DNA of 64,000 nucleotides. Origin: Acuticoccus sediminis. GTDB lineage: Bacteria; Pseudomonadota; Alphaproteobacteria; Rhizobiales; Amorphaceae. A program made the position numbers and the translations under genes. The stretch's first letter is position 1; each line of letters starts with the position of its first letter. Under the pieces are notes generated by a model, which had not been told where the DNA came from, did no database searches, and saw only the letters and a list, made by a program, of their open reading frames with translations. The stretch covers positions 1 through 64,000 of the forward strand of contig NZ_QHHQ01000002.1 of assembly GCF_003258595.1 (NCBI RefSeq), given 5' to 3'. Of this stretch, positions 41,481-51,034 are shown in pieces.

Positions 41481-43946
41481 ATGATGAACCTCGCCGAGTA
41501 CCGCAACCGCAACACCCGGCTCGCCGACTATTTGCCTTGGGTGGCACTCGTTGGCAAAGGCATCGTCCTCAACAAGGACGGCAGCTTCCAACGCACGGCG
41601 CGCTTCCGGGGACCGGATCTCGATTCTGCGGTCCCGGCAGAGCTCATCGCGGTTGCCGGGAGGCTCAACAACTCCTTTCGCCGCCTCGGGTCGGGCTGGG
41701 CGATCTTCGTCGAGGCGCAGCGCCATCCCTCGAACCTCTATCCCAACAGTCGCTTTCCCGACCCCGCCTCCGCGCTGGTCGATGCCGAGCGCAAGGCAAG
41801 CTTCGAGGAAGCCGGGTCGCATTTCGAGTCGAGCTACTTCCTCACCTTCACCTATCTGCCGCCGGCCGAGGATGCCGCGCGCGCCGAGAGCTGGCTCTAT
41901 GAAGGCCGCGAGACCAAGGGTGTCGATGCGCACGAAATCCTGACCGGCTTCGCCGACCGCACCGATCGCGTCCTGCGCCTGGTCGATGCCTTCATGCCCG
42001 AATGCCACTGGCTCGATGATGCCGAGACTCTGACCTATCTGCATGGCTGCGTCTCCACCAAACGCCACCGCGTTAGAGTGCCCGAGACGCCCATGTATCT
42101 GGACGCACTGCTCGCCGATCAGCCGCTCGCCGGCGGGCTCGAGCCCCGGCTCGGCGACGAGCATCTGCGTATCCTGACGGTCACCGGTTTCCCGACGGTG
42201 ACGACTCCCGGCCTGCTCGACGAGCTCAACCGGCTCGCCTTTCCCTATCGCTGGTCGACCCGCGCGATCCTGATGGACAAGACCGATGCGACCAAGCTTC
42301 TGACCCGCATCCGGCGCCAGTGGTTCGCCAAGCGCAAGTCGATCGCCGCGATCCTCAAAGAGGTGATGACCAACGAGGCCTCGGTGCTGGTCGACACCGA
42401 CGCGTCGAACAAGGCGGCCGATGCCGACCTCGCCCTCCAGGAGCTTGGAGCGGACTATGCTGGCGTCGCCTATGTCACCGCGACGGTGACGGTGTGGGAC
42501 GCCGACCCGCGCGTCGCCGACGAGAAACTGCGCCTCGTCGAGAAGGTCATCCAGGGCCGCGACTTCACCGCGATGCCCGAGACTATCAACGCCGTCGATG
42601 CGTGGCTCGGTTCGCTGCCGGGACATGTCTACGCCAATGTCCGCCAGCCGCCAGTCTCCACGCTCAATCTCGCCCACATGATCCCCCTCAGTGCCGTGTG
42701 GGCGGGGCCGGAACGGGACGAGCACCTTGCGACGCCCCCACTGCTGTTCGGCAAGACCGAAGGCTCAACCCCGTTCCGGTTTTCCCTCCATGTCGGCGAT
42801 GTCGGGCACACACTCGTCGTCGGCCCGACCGGCGCGGGCAAGTCCGTGCTGCTCGCGCTGATGGCGCTGCAGTTCCGCCGCTATGCCGGTTCCCAGGTCT
42901 TCGCCTTCGACTTCGGAGGCTCGATCCGCGCCGCCGCGCTCGCCATGGGCGGCGACTGGCACGATCTCGGCGGCGGTTTGACCGAAGGCGATGACCAGAG
43001 CGTTTCGCTGCAGCCGCTCTCGCGTCTCGAGGAGGCGGCCGAGCGCGCCTGGGCCGCCGACTGGGTCGTGGCGATCCTGCTGCGCGAAGGCGTCGAGATC
43101 ACCCCGGAGGTCAAGGAGCACCTCTGGACGGCACTCACGTCGCTCGCCTCGGCGCCCACCGGGGAACGCACGATCACCGGCCTTGCCGTGTTGCTCCAAT
43201 CCAACGATCTCAAACAGGCGCTCAGGCCCTACTGCGTCGGTGGCGCCTATGGGCGCCTGCTCGATGCTGAGACCGATCATCTCGGCGAAGCGAGCGTCCA
43301 GGCCTTCGAGACCGAGGGTCTGATCGGCACAGGGGCGGCACCTGCTGTTCTGGCCTATCTCTTCCACCGCATCGAGGACCGGCTCCACGGCTCGCCGACC
43401 CTGATCATCATCGACGAGGGCTGGCTGGCGCTCGACGACCAAGGCTTTGCCAGCCAGCTGCGCGAATGGCTGAAGACCCTCCGAAAGAAGAATGCTTCCG
43501 TCGTCTTCGCGACTCAAAGCCTCAGCGACATCGACGCCTCGGCCATTGCACCGGCCATCATCGAAAGCTGTCAGACGCGATTGCTGCTCCCCAACGAGCG
43601 CGCGATCGAGCCGCAGATCACCGCGATCTACCGCCGCTTCGGTCTCAACGACCGGCAGATCGAGATCCTCGCGCGGGCCACGCCCAAACGCGACTATTAC
43701 TGCCAGTCGCGGCGCGGCAACCGGCTCTTCGAACTGGGCCTCAGCGAAGTGGCGCTGGCGCTTTGCGCGACCTCCGCCAAGACCGATCAGACCGCCATCG
43801 CGCGCGTCCTCGCTGAACATGACCGCAAGGATTTCCTCGCCGCCTGGCTGCGCGAGCGCGGCGTCGACTGGGCAGCCGATCTCATTCCCGAACTCAGCAA
43901 TCTCACCCCCCAAGCCCAGAAGGAGACTGACCATGAAGATTCGTGA
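41481..43946 (+). CDS. trbE: TrbE (VirB4-like ATPase)
   Basis: This 821-residue protein is the main T4SS ATPase. Its N-terminal half is the VirB4 family domain (LAEYRNRNTRLADYLPWV). The ATPase domain has Walker A GPTGAGKSVL (about 448-457) and Walker B LIIIDEGWLALDD. The motif FATQSLSDI follows. It sits at the base of the channel and drives pilus biogenesis and DNA transfer. The trbJ start overlaps its stop by 14 bp. A second ATG at 41484 is possible. Confidence 0.95.
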   Translation: MMNLAEYRNRNTRLADYLPWVALVGKGIVLNKDGSFQRTARFRGPDLDSAVPAELIAVAGRLNNSFRRLGSGWAIFVEAQRHPSNLYPNSRFPDPASALVDAERKASFEEAGSHFESSYFLTFTYLPPAEDAARAESWLYEGRETKGVDAHEILTGFADRTDRVLRLVDAFMPECHWLDDAETLTYLHGCVSTKRHRVRVPETPMYLDALLADQPLAGGLEPRLGDEHLRILTVTGFPTVTTPGLLDELNRLAFPYRWSTRAILMDKTDATKLLTRIRRQWFAKRKSIAAILKEVMTNEASVLVDTDASNKAADADLALQELGADYAGVAYVTATVTVWDADPRVADEKLRLVEKVIQGRDFTAMPETINAVDAWLGSLPGHVYANVRQPPVSTLNLAHMIPLSAVWAGPERDEHLATPPLLFGKTEGSTPFRFSLHVGDVGHTLVVGPTGAGKSVLLALMALQFRRYAGSQVFAFDFGGSIRAAALAMGGDWHDLGGGLTEGDDQSVSLQPLSRLEEAAERAWAADWVVAILLREGVEITPEVKEHLWTALTSLASAPTGERTITGLAVLLQSNDLKQALRPYCVGGAYGRLLDAETDHLGEASVQAFETEGLIGTGAAPAVLAYLFHRIEDRLHGSPTLIIIDEGWLALDDQGFASQLREWLKTLRKKNASVVFATQSLSDIDASAIAPAIIESCQTRLLLPNERAIEPQITAIYRRFGLNDRQIEILARATPKRDYYCQSRRGNRLFELGLSEVALALCATSAKTDQTAIARVLAEHDRKDFLAAWLRERGVDWAADLIPELSNLTPQAQKETDHEDS

Positions 43947-44703
43947 ACCTCGCGTGCGTGCTGCACGCTTCGCCGCCACGCTCATCGCCGCACCGGTCGC
44001 GGTGCTGCCGATGGTGCTGGCGCCGCCGGCCTCTGCGGCCTGGATCGTCTACGATCCCACCAACTATGCGCAGAACGTCCTTCAGGCGGCGCGGGCGCTC
44101 GAGCAGATCAACAACCAGATCACCTCGCTTCAGAACGAAGCGCAGATGCTCATCAACCAGGCGCGCAACCTCGCGAGCCTGCCGCATTCCTCCTTGCAGC
44201 AGATCCAGCAGGCGGTGGGAAGAACGCAGTCCCTGCTTCAGCAGGCGCAGAACATCGCCTTCGACGTCCAGCAGATCGACCAGGCCTTCCAGCAGAAATA
44301 CGCCAATATCGACATGAACGCCTCCGAGCAGCAGCTCGTCGCTGATGCGCGCTCACGCTGGGAGAACACCGTCGGCGGTCTGCAGGACGCGATGCGTGTC
44401 CAGGCCGGCGTCGTCGGCAATATCGAAACCAACCGTGCACAGATGTCCGCGCTGGTCGGCCAGAGCCAGGGCGCGACGGGCGCGTTGCAGGCGACCCAGG
44501 CCGGCAACCAACTCCTCGCATTGCAGGCCCAGCAACTCGCCGACCTCACCGCCGTCGTCGCCGCCAACGGCCGGGCTCAGGCGCTCACCGATGCCGAGCG
44601 CGCGGCGGCGGCCGAACGGGGCCGCGTTCAGCGCGAGCGCTTCCTGACGCCCGGCAGCGGTTACCAGCCCGGCAACGCGCAGATGTTCAACGACGGCAAC
44701 TGA
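43933..44703 (+). CDS. trbJ: TrbJ (VirB5-like)
   Basis: This 256-residue protein has a signal peptide of about 36 residues ending PPASAAW. The rest is helical and Gln-rich with coiled-coil character: ALEQINNQITSLQNEAQML and a C-terminal stretch rich in Ala/Glu. TrbJ is a periplasmic, pilus-tip-like component. ATG 43933 has AAGGAG upstream. It is followed by trbK after 29 bp. Confidence 0.93.
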   Translation: MKIREPRVRAARFAATLIAAPVAVLPMVLAPPASAAWIVYDPTNYAQNVLQAARALEQINNQITSLQNEAQMLINQARNLASLPHSSLQQIQQAVGRTQSLLQQAQNIAFDVQQIDQAFQQKYANIDMNASEQQLVADARSRWENTVGGLQDAMRVQAGVVGNIETNRAQMSALVGQSQGATGALQATQAGNQLLALQAQQLADLTAVVAANGRAQALTDAERAAAAERGRVQRERFLTPGSGYQPGNAQMFNDGN

Positions 44704-44732
44704 CGGGCCGAGGGGCCGGAAAGGGGGAAGAG

Positions 44733-45017
44733 ATGGACGGCAAGACCCTCGCGCAGATCGGAGCGATCGTCTTCATCGCCTTCGCCATCACGGCGACGGC
44801 GATCGAGATGACGCGCGAGGACGATCCGGGACCGCCGGCGTCCGCGCCGGCGCTTTCGCCCTCCGTCGATCCACTGCGGGCGGAACAACGCCGCTGCCAG
44901 CGGCTGGGAGAGGCGGCGGTGCGTGATGCCGACTGCCTCGCGGTATGGGCGGAGACCCGAGACCGCTTCCTCGGCCACGCGCCCTCAGGCACCGAACGAA
45001 ACAACGAGGATCAATGA
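44733..45017 (+). CDS. trbK: TrbK-like entry-exclusion/small membrane protein
   Basis: This 94-residue protein has one N-terminal membrane helix (about 8-25, IGAIVFIAFAITATAIEM) and a periplasmic part with two cysteines (RRCQRLGEAAVRDADCLAVW). This fits the TrbK-alt type found in alphaproteobacterial trb operons. RP4 TrbK is a lipoprotein for entry exclusion; whether this protein does the same is inferred from position. Confidence 0.85.
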   Translation: MDGKTLAQIGAIVFIAFAITATAIEMTREDDPGPPASAPALSPSVDPLRAEQRRCQRLGEAAVRDADCLAVWAETRDRFLGHAPSGTERNNEDQ

Positions 45018-45020
45018 TCC

Positions 45021-46373
45021 ATGGGCGGCACCGGCGTCATCGACAACTTCCTCGGGGTCTTCACCAGCTATATCGATAGCGGTTTCGGCCTGCTCGGTGG
45101 CGAGGTGGCCTTCATTGCCACCACCCTGATCGTCATCGACGTCACGCTCGCGGCACTGTTCTGGTCGTGGGGCGCTGACAACGACATCATTGCACGGCTC
45201 GTCAAGAAGACCCTGTTCGTCGGTGCCTTCGCCTACATCATCGGCAATTGGAACAACCTCGCCCGCATTGTCTTCGAGAGCTTCGCCGGCCTCGGCCTAA
45301 TGGCGTCCGGCACCGGCTTCACCGCCGCTGACCTGATGCGGCCGGGCCGTGTCGCTCAGACCGGGCTCGATGCCGCGCGGCCCCTGCTCGAATCCATCTC
45401 CGACCTGATGGGCTGGGTCGCCTTCTTCGAGAACTTCGTCCAGATCGCCTGCCTGCTCTTCGCTTGGGCGCTGGTGCTGCTCGCCTTCTTCATCCTCGCC
45501 ATCCAGCTCTTCATCACGCTGATCGAGTTCAAGCTGACGACGCTCGCCGGATTCGTCCTCATCCCGTTTGGCCTCTTCGGTAAGACCGCCTTTATGGCCG
45601 AACGCGTGCTCGGCAACGTGATCTCGTCGGGTATCAAGGTTCTGGTGCTGGCAGTGATCATCGGTATCGGCTCGACCCTGTTCTCACAGTTCACCGCCGG
45701 GTTTGGCGGCGTCACGCCGACGATCGACGAGGCCATGGCCGTGGTGCTCGCGGCTCTGTCGCTGCTCGGCCTCGGCATCTTCGGCCCGGGCATCGCCAAC
45801 GGCCTCGTCTCCGGCGGACCGCAGCTCGGCGCAGGCGCCGCCGTTGGCACCGGCCTGGCCGTCGGCGGTGCCGCTCTCGCAGGTGTGGGCGCAGCCGGTC
45901 TCGCTGCGCGTGGCGGCAGCATGGCGCTCTTGGGTACGGCCGCCGCTGCGCGCGGCGGTGCTGCAGCAGCAGGTGGAGCGGCGACCGCTTATAGTCTCGG
46001 TTCAGCCGGGCAATCCGGCGTGGCAGGCGTTGGGTCCGGTCTCGGCGCGGTTGCGAGCACTGGCGCACGCGCAGCGACTTCTCCCTTGCGCCGCGCCGGC
46101 ACGAGGGCTGCCGAGAGCGCAGGGCAAAGTTTCCAGTCGGGCGCTCGATCGGCATTCGAGACGACCGGCGGGACACTGGGCGACGGCGGCAGCACGGCGG
46201 GGTCCGCCGCAATCCCATCCACACCCACTGACGGTGCGCCTGATTGGGCGAAGCGCATGAAGCGCTCGCAGCGCCTTTCCCATGGCGTCCAGGCCGCCGC
46301 CCACGCGGTGCGCTCGGGCGACAGCCATGGCGGCGCCAGTTCTGTCAATCTCTCCGAGGGGAATCGCTCATGA
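45021..46373 (+). CDS. trbL: TrbL (VirB6-like)
   Basis: This 450-residue polytopic protein has about six membrane helices between residues 20 and 270. The typical block LFAWALVLLAFFILAIQL is followed by FKLTTLAGFVLIPFGLFGK. The C-terminal 180 residues are Gly/Ala-rich and disordered. It forms the inner-membrane part of the DNA path. The start follows trbK by 3 bp, and the stop overlaps trbF by 4 nt. Confidence 0.93.
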   Translation: MGGTGVIDNFLGVFTSYIDSGFGLLGGEVAFIATTLIVIDVTLAALFWSWGADNDIIARLVKKTLFVGAFAYIIGNWNNLARIVFESFAGLGLMASGTGFTAADLMRPGRVAQTGLDAARPLLESISDLMGWVAFFENFVQIACLLFAWALVLLAFFILAIQLFITLIEFKLTTLAGFVLIPFGLFGKTAFMAERVLGNVISSGIKVLVLAVIIGIGSTLFSQFTAGFGGVTPTIDEAMAVVLAALSLLGLGIFGPGIANGLVSGGPQLGAGAAVGTGLAVGGAALAGVGAAGLAARGGSMALLGTAAAARGGAAAAGGAATAYSLGSAGQSGVAGVGSGLGAVASTGARAATSPLRRAGTRAAESAGQSFQSGARSAFETTGGTLGDGGSTAGSAAIPSTPTDGAPDWAKRMKRSQRLSHGVQAAAHAVRSGDSHGGASSVNLSEGNRS

Positions 46374-47059
46374 GCTTCTTCAAGAGATCCACCACCCATT
46401 ACGGCAAGTCCGCTGATCCCGAGACACCGTATCAGCGCGCGGCCCAGGTCTGGGACGAGCGCATCGGGTCGGCGCGGGTCCAGGCGCGCAACTGGCGGCT
46501 GATGGCGTTTGGGTGCCTCATCCTCTCCGGCGGCTTCGCGAGCGCCCTGGTCTGGCAATCGACGACCGGTTCGGTCGTGCCCTGGGTCGTCGAGGTCGAC
46601 AATCTCGGCGAGGCGCACGCGGTCGGCCCCGCGGCAGCCGACTTCGAGCCCAGCGATCCGCAGATCGCCTTCCATCTCGCGCGCTTCATCGAGCAGGTGC
46701 GCGCGATCCCCGCCGACGCGATCATCGTGCGCCAGAACTGGCTCCGCGCCTACGAGTTCACCACCGATCGCGGCGCACTCGCCCTCAATGACTATGCCCG
46801 TGCCAACGACCCGTTCACGCGGGTCGGGCGTCAGCAGATCGCAGTCGAGGTTTCAAGCGTCATTCGCGCCTCGCCGAATTCCTTTCGCGTTGCCTGGACC
46901 GAACGCCACTACGAGAACGGCCAGCTCTCCACCACCGAGCGATGGACGGCGATCCTGACCATCGTCATCCAGCCGCCGCGCAACGCCGAGAGGCTCCGCG
47001 CCAACCCGCTCGGCATCTACGTCAACGCCATCAACTGGTCGCGGGAGATGGGCCAATGA
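46370..47059 (+). CDS. trbF: TrbF (VirB8-like)
   Basis: This 229-residue protein has a short cytoplasmic head, one membrane helix (about 43-62, LMAFGCLILSGGFASALVW) and a periplasmic NTF2-like VirB8 domain with VPWVVEVDNLG and YVNAINWSREMGQ. It links inner-membrane and outer-membrane parts of the channel. Start ATG 46370 overlaps trbL and its stop overlaps trbG. Confidence 0.94.
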   Translation: MSFFKRSTTHYGKSADPETPYQRAAQVWDERIGSARVQARNWRLMAFGCLILSGGFASALVWQSTTGSVVPWVVEVDNLGEAHAVGPAAADFEPSDPQIAFHLARFIEQVRAIPADAIIVRQNWLRAYEFTTDRGALALNDYARANDPFTRVGRQQIAVEVSSVIRASPNSFRVAWTERHYENGQLSTTERWTAILTIVIQPPRNAERLRANPLGIYVNAINWSREMGQ

Positions 47060-48033
47060 GCACGATTGTCCGCAAACCCGCACTTCCGGCTTTCCGTAAA
47101 GCCGGACCCGTGCTTGCACTGATCTCCGCATCGACGCTCGCCGGATGCGCCACATACCGTCCGCCCGAGATCAGCTACGACGACAGCGTGCCGCCGCTGC
47201 CAACGGTGGAGCGCCCCGCGACCGACGAACGCCCGCGTCCGCTCCAGACGCCGCCGGCCTGGACGGTCGCGCGAGGTGGCCCGGATGCGTCCACGCCGGC
47301 CGGCAAGGTCGAGAATGCCAATGCGGCCGCGCGTGTCGAACCCCGACAGGAAGGCTATTATAACGCCATCCAGATCTATCCCTGGAGCGAGGGCGCACTC
47401 TATCAGGTCTATGCCACGCCCGGCCAGATCACCAATATCGCGCTCGAACCGGGTGAAGCGCTGACCGGCGCCGGGCCGATTGCCGCCGGCGACACCGCCC
47501 GCTGGATCATCGGTGACACGGAGAGCGGTTCGGGCACATCCCGGCGCGTCCATATCCTCGTCAAGCCGACGCGGCCAGACATCGCGACCAATTTGGTGAT
47601 CACCACCGATCGCCGGACCTATATGATCGAGCTGCGCTCGCGCGACGATCCCTATATGCCGGCCGTCGCCTGGGCCTATCCGCAGCCGCCCGCCACACAG
47701 CGCGCGACACCGACCACCCCTAGGATTCCGGCGGCCTCCGCACGCCACTACCGCTACGGCCTGCAGGGCGACAGCCCGCCCTGGCGGCCGGTCTCGGTCT
47801 TCGACGACGGGCGGCGGGTCTACATCGTCTTCCCCACCGGGATCGTGCAGGGCGAGATGCCGCCGCTCTTCGTGCTCGGCTCCGACGGCGAGCCGCAAAT
47901 CGTCAACAGCCGCATCTACCGAAACATCCTGATCGTGGACCGTATCTTTGCGGCCGCCGAACTACGCCTTGGCAGTGGCGACCGGCGACAGACCGTCAGG
48001 ATCGTACGTACCGACGGGAGGCCAGCATCATGA
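47056..48033 (+). CDS. trbG: TrbG (VirB9-like)
   Basis: This protein of about 325 residues has an export signal ending in the lipobox-like LAGC (Cys31), a Pro-rich linker and a VirB9 domain: YYNAIQIYPWSEGALYQVY, TNIALEPGE and HILVKPTRPDIATNLV. The C-terminal lobe includes FDDGRRVYIVFP. It builds the outer ring of the core complex with TrbI. It overlaps trbF and trbI by 4 nt each. Confidence 0.94.
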   Translation: MSTIVRKPALPAFRKAGPVLALISASTLAGCATYRPPEISYDDSVPPLPTVERPATDERPRPLQTPPAWTVARGGPDASTPAGKVENANAAARVEPRQEGYYNAIQIYPWSEGALYQVYATPGQITNIALEPGEALTGAGPIAAGDTARWIIGDTESGSGTSRRVHILVKPTRPDIATNLVITTDRRTYMIELRSRDDPYMPAVAWAYPQPPATQRATPTTPRIPAASARHYRYGLQGDSPPWRPVSVFDDGRRVYIVFPTGIVQGEMPPLFVLGSDGEPQIVNSRIYRNILIVDRIFAAAELRLGSGDRRQTVRIVRTDGRPAS

Positions 48034-49208
48034 GCGATGTCGACGACAACAGGGAAGAAAGCGCGCCGCTCGAATCGACGTCCGCCGATACCGCCGAACC
48101 GATGCGGTTGCGGGGAAATCCCCCGCGCGTGACGCGGCTGTCTCGGCGTGTTGTGGCGGGCCTCGTCCTGGTCGCGGCCCTCGGTGTCGGTGGCGCCCTG
48201 ATCTACGCGCTCCAGGCACCGGAGAACGGAAACGGCGGTGACGAACTCTATTCGACCGAAAATCGCAACACTGCCGATGGGCTCAACGAGTTGCCCAGCG
48301 ATTATACCGGTCCCATGCTCGGTCCTGCTTTGCCCGGCGATCTCGGTCGTCCGATTCTTGACGCTCAGGAGCGCGGGCAACCTGTCCCGCCGCCAGCAAT
48401 CAACGCACCTGCTGTCGATCCAGAGGAGCAACGTCGCCTGGCCGAGGAAGAGGCGGCGCGCACGAGCCGGGTCTTCTTCCAGACCGCACCGGGTGCAGCG
48501 CGCGAAACCCCAACGCCAACGATCGCAGGGCTTAACCTCGGCGCTCAGCCGTCAGCCGCTCAGAACAGCGATCTCGCTTTCCTCAATGGTCCCGTGGACC
48601 GTCGCACCGTCGCGCCCGATCGGGTGATGGCGCCAGCGTCACCCTACGTGCTTCAAGCGGGTTCGGTCATTCCCGCAGCGCTGATCACCGGCATCCGGTC
48701 CGATCTCCCTGGGCAGATCACGGCACAGGTCACCCAGCACATTTATGACAGTCCGACCGGCAGCATGGTGCTGATCCCGCAGGGCACACGCATCATCGGC
48801 GAGTACAGCAATGACGTCGGCTTCGGTGATAGACGCGTGCTCCTCGTCTGGAACCGGCTGATCTTTCCCAACGGCCGCTCCATCGTCCTGGAACGCCAAC
48901 CGGGGGCCGACACCCAAGGCTATGCCGGCCTGGAGGACGGGGTGGACTACCACTGGTGGGATCTGGCCAAGGCCGCCGGGCTCTCCACGCTGCTTTCGGT
49001 CGGAGCCGAACTCACCATGGACGACGACGGCCGCCTGATCCAGGCGATCCGCAACGGCGCGCAGGACACGGTCAACGATGCCGGACAACAGATCGTCCAG
49101 CGCCAGTTGCAGGTCGCACCGACGCTGACGATCAGGCCGGGCTTCCCGGTCCGCGTCATCGTCACCAGGGATCTCATGCTCGAACCGTATGGAGAAACTG
49201 AGCCATGA
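48030..49208 (+). CDS. trbI: TrbI (VirB10-like)
   Basis: This 392-residue protein has one membrane helix (about 48-66), a Pro/Glu-rich periplasmic linker and the VirB10 beta-barrel domain starting near VLQAGSVIPAALITGIRSD. Conserved blocks are YDSPTGSMVLIPQGTRI and GYAGLEDGVDYHWWDL. The end has PGFPVRVIVTRDL. It spans both membranes and senses ATP use by the inner ATPases. The stop overlaps the DUF2274 start. Confidence 0.95.
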   Translation: MSDVDDNREESAPLESTSADTAEPMRLRGNPPRVTRLSRRVVAGLVLVAALGVGGALIYALQAPENGNGGDELYSTENRNTADGLNELPSDYTGPMLGPALPGDLGRPILDAQERGQPVPPPAINAPAVDPEEQRRLAEEEAARTSRVFFQTAPGAARETPTPTIAGLNLGAQPSAAQNSDLAFLNGPVDRRTVAPDRVMAPASPYVLQAGSVIPAALITGIRSDLPGQITAQVTQHIYDSPTGSMVLIPQGTRIIGEYSNDVGFGDRRVLLVWNRLIFPNGRSIVLERQPGADTQGYAGLEDGVDYHWWDLAKAAGLSTLLSVGAELTMDDDGRLIQAIRNGAQDTVNDAGQQIVQRQLQVAPTLTIRPGFPVRVIVTRDLMLEPYGETEP

Positions 49209-49438
49209 CCGTTAAGTTGAAGCTCTCGTCAGTTCCTGACGACAAGCCCATCAAACTGACCGTGGAGCTTGCCCCGGAGGTCCATCGCGACCTTCTCGCC
49301 TATGCGGAGATCATGGCCCGGGAAACGGGTCAGGCAACGCCGGAACCGACTAAGCTCATTCCGCCCATGCTGAAGCGATTCATGGCGACGGATCGGGCTT
49401 TTGCCCGCTTGCGGAAGACTCGCGCCCAGTTCGAGTGA
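49205..49438 (+). CDS. DUF2274 protein
   Basis: This 77-residue protein ends the trb operon, as in other alphaproteobacterial elements. Its core is KLTVELAPEVHRDLLAYAE and LIPPMLKRFMATDRAF, which suggests a ribbon-helix-helix-like fold. Function is unknown. Its last 59 bp overlap the 3' end of the convergent LysR gene. Confidence 0.9.
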   Translation: MTVKLKLSSVPDDKPIKLTVELAPEVHRDLLAYAEIMARETGQATPEPTKLIPPMLKRFMATDRAFARLRKTRAQFE

Positions 49439-50369
49439 GCGCCAGCGCTTCCGATGCCCAATCGGAGGTGCCACGCCGAACGCGTCCGGCCAAGGTATGG
49501 GCGACGCTGATGAAACGACGCAGGGCGGGATTATCGTTCGCCGGGGACCAGACGGCGCTGAACGGCACGATGTCGGCCGGATCGCTCAAAGGACGCAGCA
49601 CGAGATCGGGGAACTTTACATCCGCCCAAGCGGCAGACACCAACGTGATCCCCTGCCCAAGGCCAACGAGGTTCATCAGTGTCTCCTGCACCACCGCCTT
49701 GTAAAGGACCTTCGGGTAGGTGCTATAGTCGGCCGCCCTGCGGACGATGTAATCGTGCACCTCCGGTCCGGGCGCAGACCGGCTAACGATAAAGCACTCG
49801 CTTTGCAGGTCGGGCCAGTCGACCTGCCTTCTGCCGGCCAAGTCATGTCCCTCAGGAAGCGCGACGTGAACCCTCTCCTCCCAAAGTGGCGCGATCTGAC
49901 AATCTGCAATGCCACGATCTCCGGTCACGAACGCCACATCCAGCTTTCGTCTCCTGATCGCGCTGACATGATCGTTACGGCCGCCATCCCGGATGTCGAT
50001 CGTGATTTCAGGGTGCCGGTGGCCGTAGTAGCGAACGAGTTCCCTTAAGAATCCTCCGGCGAGCGAAGTGAGAATCCCGACGCGCACGACGCCGATCTCC
50101 GCGCGGCCAGCGGCGGTCGCTGCCTTGCGGGCGAACTCAAGTTGCTCTAGCGCTGGTCGCACCTCGTGCAGTAGGCGCCGTCCGGCGTCCGTCAGATGTG
50201 CACCCGTAGCTCGTCGTTCGAACAGCGAGACACCCAGATCATCCTCGAGTTGTCGGATTGCCCGGCTGACGCTCGACTGTCGCACATGAAGCGCTTCTGC
50301 GGCCCGTCGGAAACTCCCGCTCTCGGCGGCGGCGACAAGGTAATCGAGATGTCGCACATCGATCGTCAT
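49380..50369 (-). CDS. LysR-family regulator
   Basis: This protein of about 329 residues has a LysR N-terminal HTH (HLDYLVAAAESGSFRRAAEAL, then RQSSVSRAIRQLEDDLG) and a substrate-binding domain from about 90. I place the start at ATG 50369, where the family N-terminus begins. A LysR gene beside DUF2274 is common at the end of trb operons in this group, so it may regulate transfer or be cargo. Its 3' end overlaps the DUF2274 gene by 59 bp (49380-49438) on the other strand, an antisense arrangement. Confidence 0.9.
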   Translation of the reverse strand: MTIDVRHLDYLVAAAESGSFRRAAEALHVRQSSVSRAIRQLEDDLGVSLFERRATGAHLTDAGRRLLHEVRPALEQLEFARKAATAAGRAEIGVVRVGILTSLAGGFLRELVRYYGHRHPEITIDIRDGGRNDHVSAIRRRKLDVAFVTGDRGIADCQIAPLWEERVHVALPEGHDLAGRRQVDWPDLQSECFIVSRSAPGPEVHDYIVRRAADYSTYPKVLYKAVVQETLMNLVGLGQGITLVSAAWADVKFPDLVLRPLSDPADIVPFSAVWSPANDNPALRRFISVAHTLAGRVRRGTSDWASEALALTRTGRESSASGQKPDPSP

Positions 50370-50401
50370 TCGTCGCTGTCGCTGCTTTTGTCTATTTAGA
50401 G

Positions 50402-50527
50402 TTAGATTTGCGCAGTTTCCGGATCCGTAATTCTGGAATGCTCCTCCTCTCGATAGGCGATATCCCGGTTTGGCCATGCGGCGTTGAGGAACATCTCGAA
50501 CTCTTGTTTCAGCGGCTGTGTGGTCAT
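50402..50527 (-). CDS. Possible 41-residue protein
   Basis: A short leftward frame upstream of the LysR gene begins MTTQPLKQEFEMFLNAAW and ends at 50402, only 32 bp before the LysR start. The composition is protein-like, but the Shine-Dalgarno is weak. It could also be the end of a decayed gene that extends to 50854. No family recognised. Confidence 0.3.
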   Translation of the reverse strand: MTTQPLKQEFEMFLNAAWPNRDIAYREEEHSRITDPETAQI

Positions 50528-51034
50528 GATTTCGCACTTCGCCGATGGACGAGGATGGAAGGACCGTCCCCTGCGAGGCTGCGTTAGTGGATACCCCAGC
50601 GACTTCCGGCGAAGCAAAGCCAATAGATCTCGCGCCGATAGATCACGGAAGAACAGGTTGAGACGGCTTTGCAGCGCCACTGCAAATGCAGGTCGGATCG
50701 GAACTTGGCCGCACCGTTGATCGCGCATGTCGAAGATAAGGACGCCAAAGGTAGCGCCGGTCTTACAGTCGGGAGGGCCGGGACTACGTTTTTGGGACGC
50801 CGTGCTTCTCCCTCCTGAGAGCGCTTCGTACGTCCGGGCAACCGAGCTTGTCATTATGCCGAGGCGTAATGGACACGCACGAGCGCCGTCCTTCTAGCTA
50901 TCGCCGCGACCCGCCTCAGGGTGGTGGCGTCGGTTTAGATGTGTCTTGCCAATCCCGGTGGGAAATCCTGCATGCCGCCATGCACTTGAACTGCGCCGCC
51001 ACCCTGTAGCACGACGATCGTGAGGATTTATGAG
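50528..51034. other. Intergenic segment before pfkB, no supported gene
   Basis: The frames here are Arg-rich and lack domains. A 46-codon frame at 50869-51009 (RBS GAGG four bases upstream) is the only one with a start signal and I do not trust it. The right end must contain the pfkB promoter; GAGG at 51022 is its Shine-Dalgarno. Confidence 0.4.
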
